DNA of 64,000 nt from Bin5 sp965204525 (lineage in GTDB: Bacteria > Chloroflexota > Anaerolineae > Caldilineales > Caldilineaceae): assembly GCA_965204525.1 (NCBI GenBank), contig OZ241994.1, positions 2,046,001 through 2,110,000 on the forward strand, read 5' to 3'. Shown piece by piece: positions 63,281-64,000 of this stretch. Each line of letters opens with the position of its first letter. Position 1 is the stretch's first letter. The notes under the pieces were generated by a model that was not told the origin of the DNA, searched no databases, and was given only the letters and a program-made list of their open reading frames with translations. A program made the position numbers and the translations under genes.

Positions 63281-64000
63281 ATGAAAACCTACATTTTGCA
63301 GCGTTTCATCCAGATGATCATCGTCATGGTCGTGGTCATGCTGGTCAGCTTCATCATCGTGGAACTCCCGCCCGGCGACTTCCTCACCACGCTGCGCGAG
63401 CAGCTCACTGAGCAGAACGTCGACCCCAAAGTCATCGACTCGACCGTGGAAATGTACCGGGCGCGCTACGGTCTTGGCGAGAACTGGTTCATCCGCTTTG
63501 GCAAATGGGCGTGGTCCTTGATGAAGGGCGACATGGGTTATTCGATGCAGCACAACCGCCCCGCCAGCGAACTCATGGGAGAGCGCCTCAGCCTGACCAT
63601 CTGGATCAGCATTGCTACTCTTATCTTCATGTTCGTGGTGGCCGTCCCTATAGGCATGCTCTCCGCCATCAAACAGTACTCGGCCTGGGACCACTCCTTC
63701 ACTTTCCTCGCGCTATTGGGGGTCTCCGTGCCCAGTTTCATTACGGCGCTCGTTTTTCTGCTGCTATCGGTCACATTGCTCGGCGCGACCACGGTTGCCG
63801 GCCTCTTCTCCCCCGAATATGTGACGGCTGAATGGTCATGGGCCAAGTTCGTGGATATGCTCAAGCATGTTTGGATCATATTGTTTATCGTCGGGCTGGG
63901 CGACACGGCGAGCACGATCCGCGTCATGCGCGCCCGCATGCTCGATACGCTTGGCGAGCCGTACATCGACACTGCTCGCATGAAAGGGCTGTCCGGCGCC
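63281..64000 (+). CDS. ABC transporter permease, DppB/OppB type (partial)
   Basis: The first 240 residues of an inner-membrane permease; the gene continues beyond the window. MKTYILQRFIQMIIVMVVVM is the family's N-terminal helix, GDMGYSMQHNRPASELMGER precedes the second helix, and TIRVMRARMLDTLGEPYIDT followed by ARMKGLSGA is the start of the EAA loop. It follows the family 5 receptor gene after a hairpin, consistent with a peptide-type importer operon. Confidence 0.93.
   Translation, partial: MKTYILQRFIQMIIVMVVVMLVSFIIVELPPGDFLTTLREQLTEQNVDPKVIDSTVEMYRARYGLGENWFIRFGKWAWSLMKGDMGYSMQHNRPASELMGERLSLTIWISIATLIFMFVVAVPIGMLSAIKQYSAWDHSFTFLALLGVSVPSFITALVFLLLSVTLLGATTVAGLFSPEYVTAEWSWAKFVDMLKHVWIILFIVGLGDTASTIRVMRARMLDTLGEPYIDTARMKGLSGA

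Overview
The window reads as a GC-rich chromosomal segment of a free-living or host-associated member of the Chloroflexota (Caldilinea/Anaerolinea-like). This is an inference. It rests on the combination of several Tat-type lipoprotein solute-binding proteins with their permeases, a paired radical SAM/DUF2344 module, an rplU-rpmA-rpmE-tdk operon with extended ribosomal proteins, two separate RraA-like genes, two RidA-like genes and many catabolic enzymes. Genes lie on both strands in short operons. There are two tRNA genes (Val-CAC and Glu-CTC). I see no rRNA, CRISPR array, complete insertion sequence or prophage.

Layout. 1-2675 (minus): a carbohydrate ABC importer (solute-binding lipoprotein and two permeases, the second cut by the window edge). 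3.3-7.1 kb (plus, apart from one possible small membrane protein on minus): MoaB-like protein, a secreted glycosidase-like lipoprotein, tRNA-Val and a voltage-gated K+ channel. 7.1-13.5 kb (minus): enoyl-CoA hydratase, purM, a DUF433 remnant and an ABC-2 exporter (ATPase plus two permeases). 13.9-22.7 kb (plus): threonine synthase, a divergent GroEL paralogue with a beta-propeller partner, M19 dipeptidase, a lipoprotein cytochrome c, a decayed toxin-antitoxin locus, RidA, an aminotransferase and an RraA-like protein, ending in a 14-bp tandem repeat that runs into a terminator. 22.8-25.2 kb (minus): membrane protein, SPFH protein and PA-IL-like lectin-fold protein. 25.5-31.5 kb (plus): a second sugar ABC importer linked to a ceramidase-like protein and a Gfo/Idh/MocA oxidoreductase.

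31.5-39.8 kb (minus, except tRNA-Glu): DUF2344 protein and radical SAM protein, RidA, an enolase-superfamily enzyme, a cluster of small toxin-antitoxin-like genes, a SelA-like PLP enzyme and a thioredoxin-fold protein. 40.0-43.0 kb: MlrC-type M81 protein and phytoene desaturase, converging with overlapping 3' ends. 43.5-45.4 kb: rplU-rpmA-rpmE-tdk. 45.7-50.2 kb: acyl-CoA synthetase, a truncated HicB, and a Calx-beta/fibronectin III surface protein whose best start lies behind a 14-nt homopolymer that puts it out of frame. 51.0-54.9 kb: a DUF2442 protein, then acyl-CoA dehydrogenase, class III CoA-transferase, MaoC hydratase and an acetyltransferase. 55.3-58.1 kb (minus): S41 protease, SmpB and an ArmA/RmtB-like 16S rRNA methyltransferase. 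58.4-64 kb (plus): RraA-like protein, a two-gene MTHFR system and the start of an oligopeptide-type ABC importer.

The most unusual items are the homopolymer-gated surface protein (50.1 kb), the aminoglycoside-resistance-type rRNA methyltransferase next to smpB (55.3 kb), the GroEL paralogue lacking one catalytic aspartate (15.2 kb), and the 11-residue-repeat tail on ribosomal protein L21 (44.0 kb).
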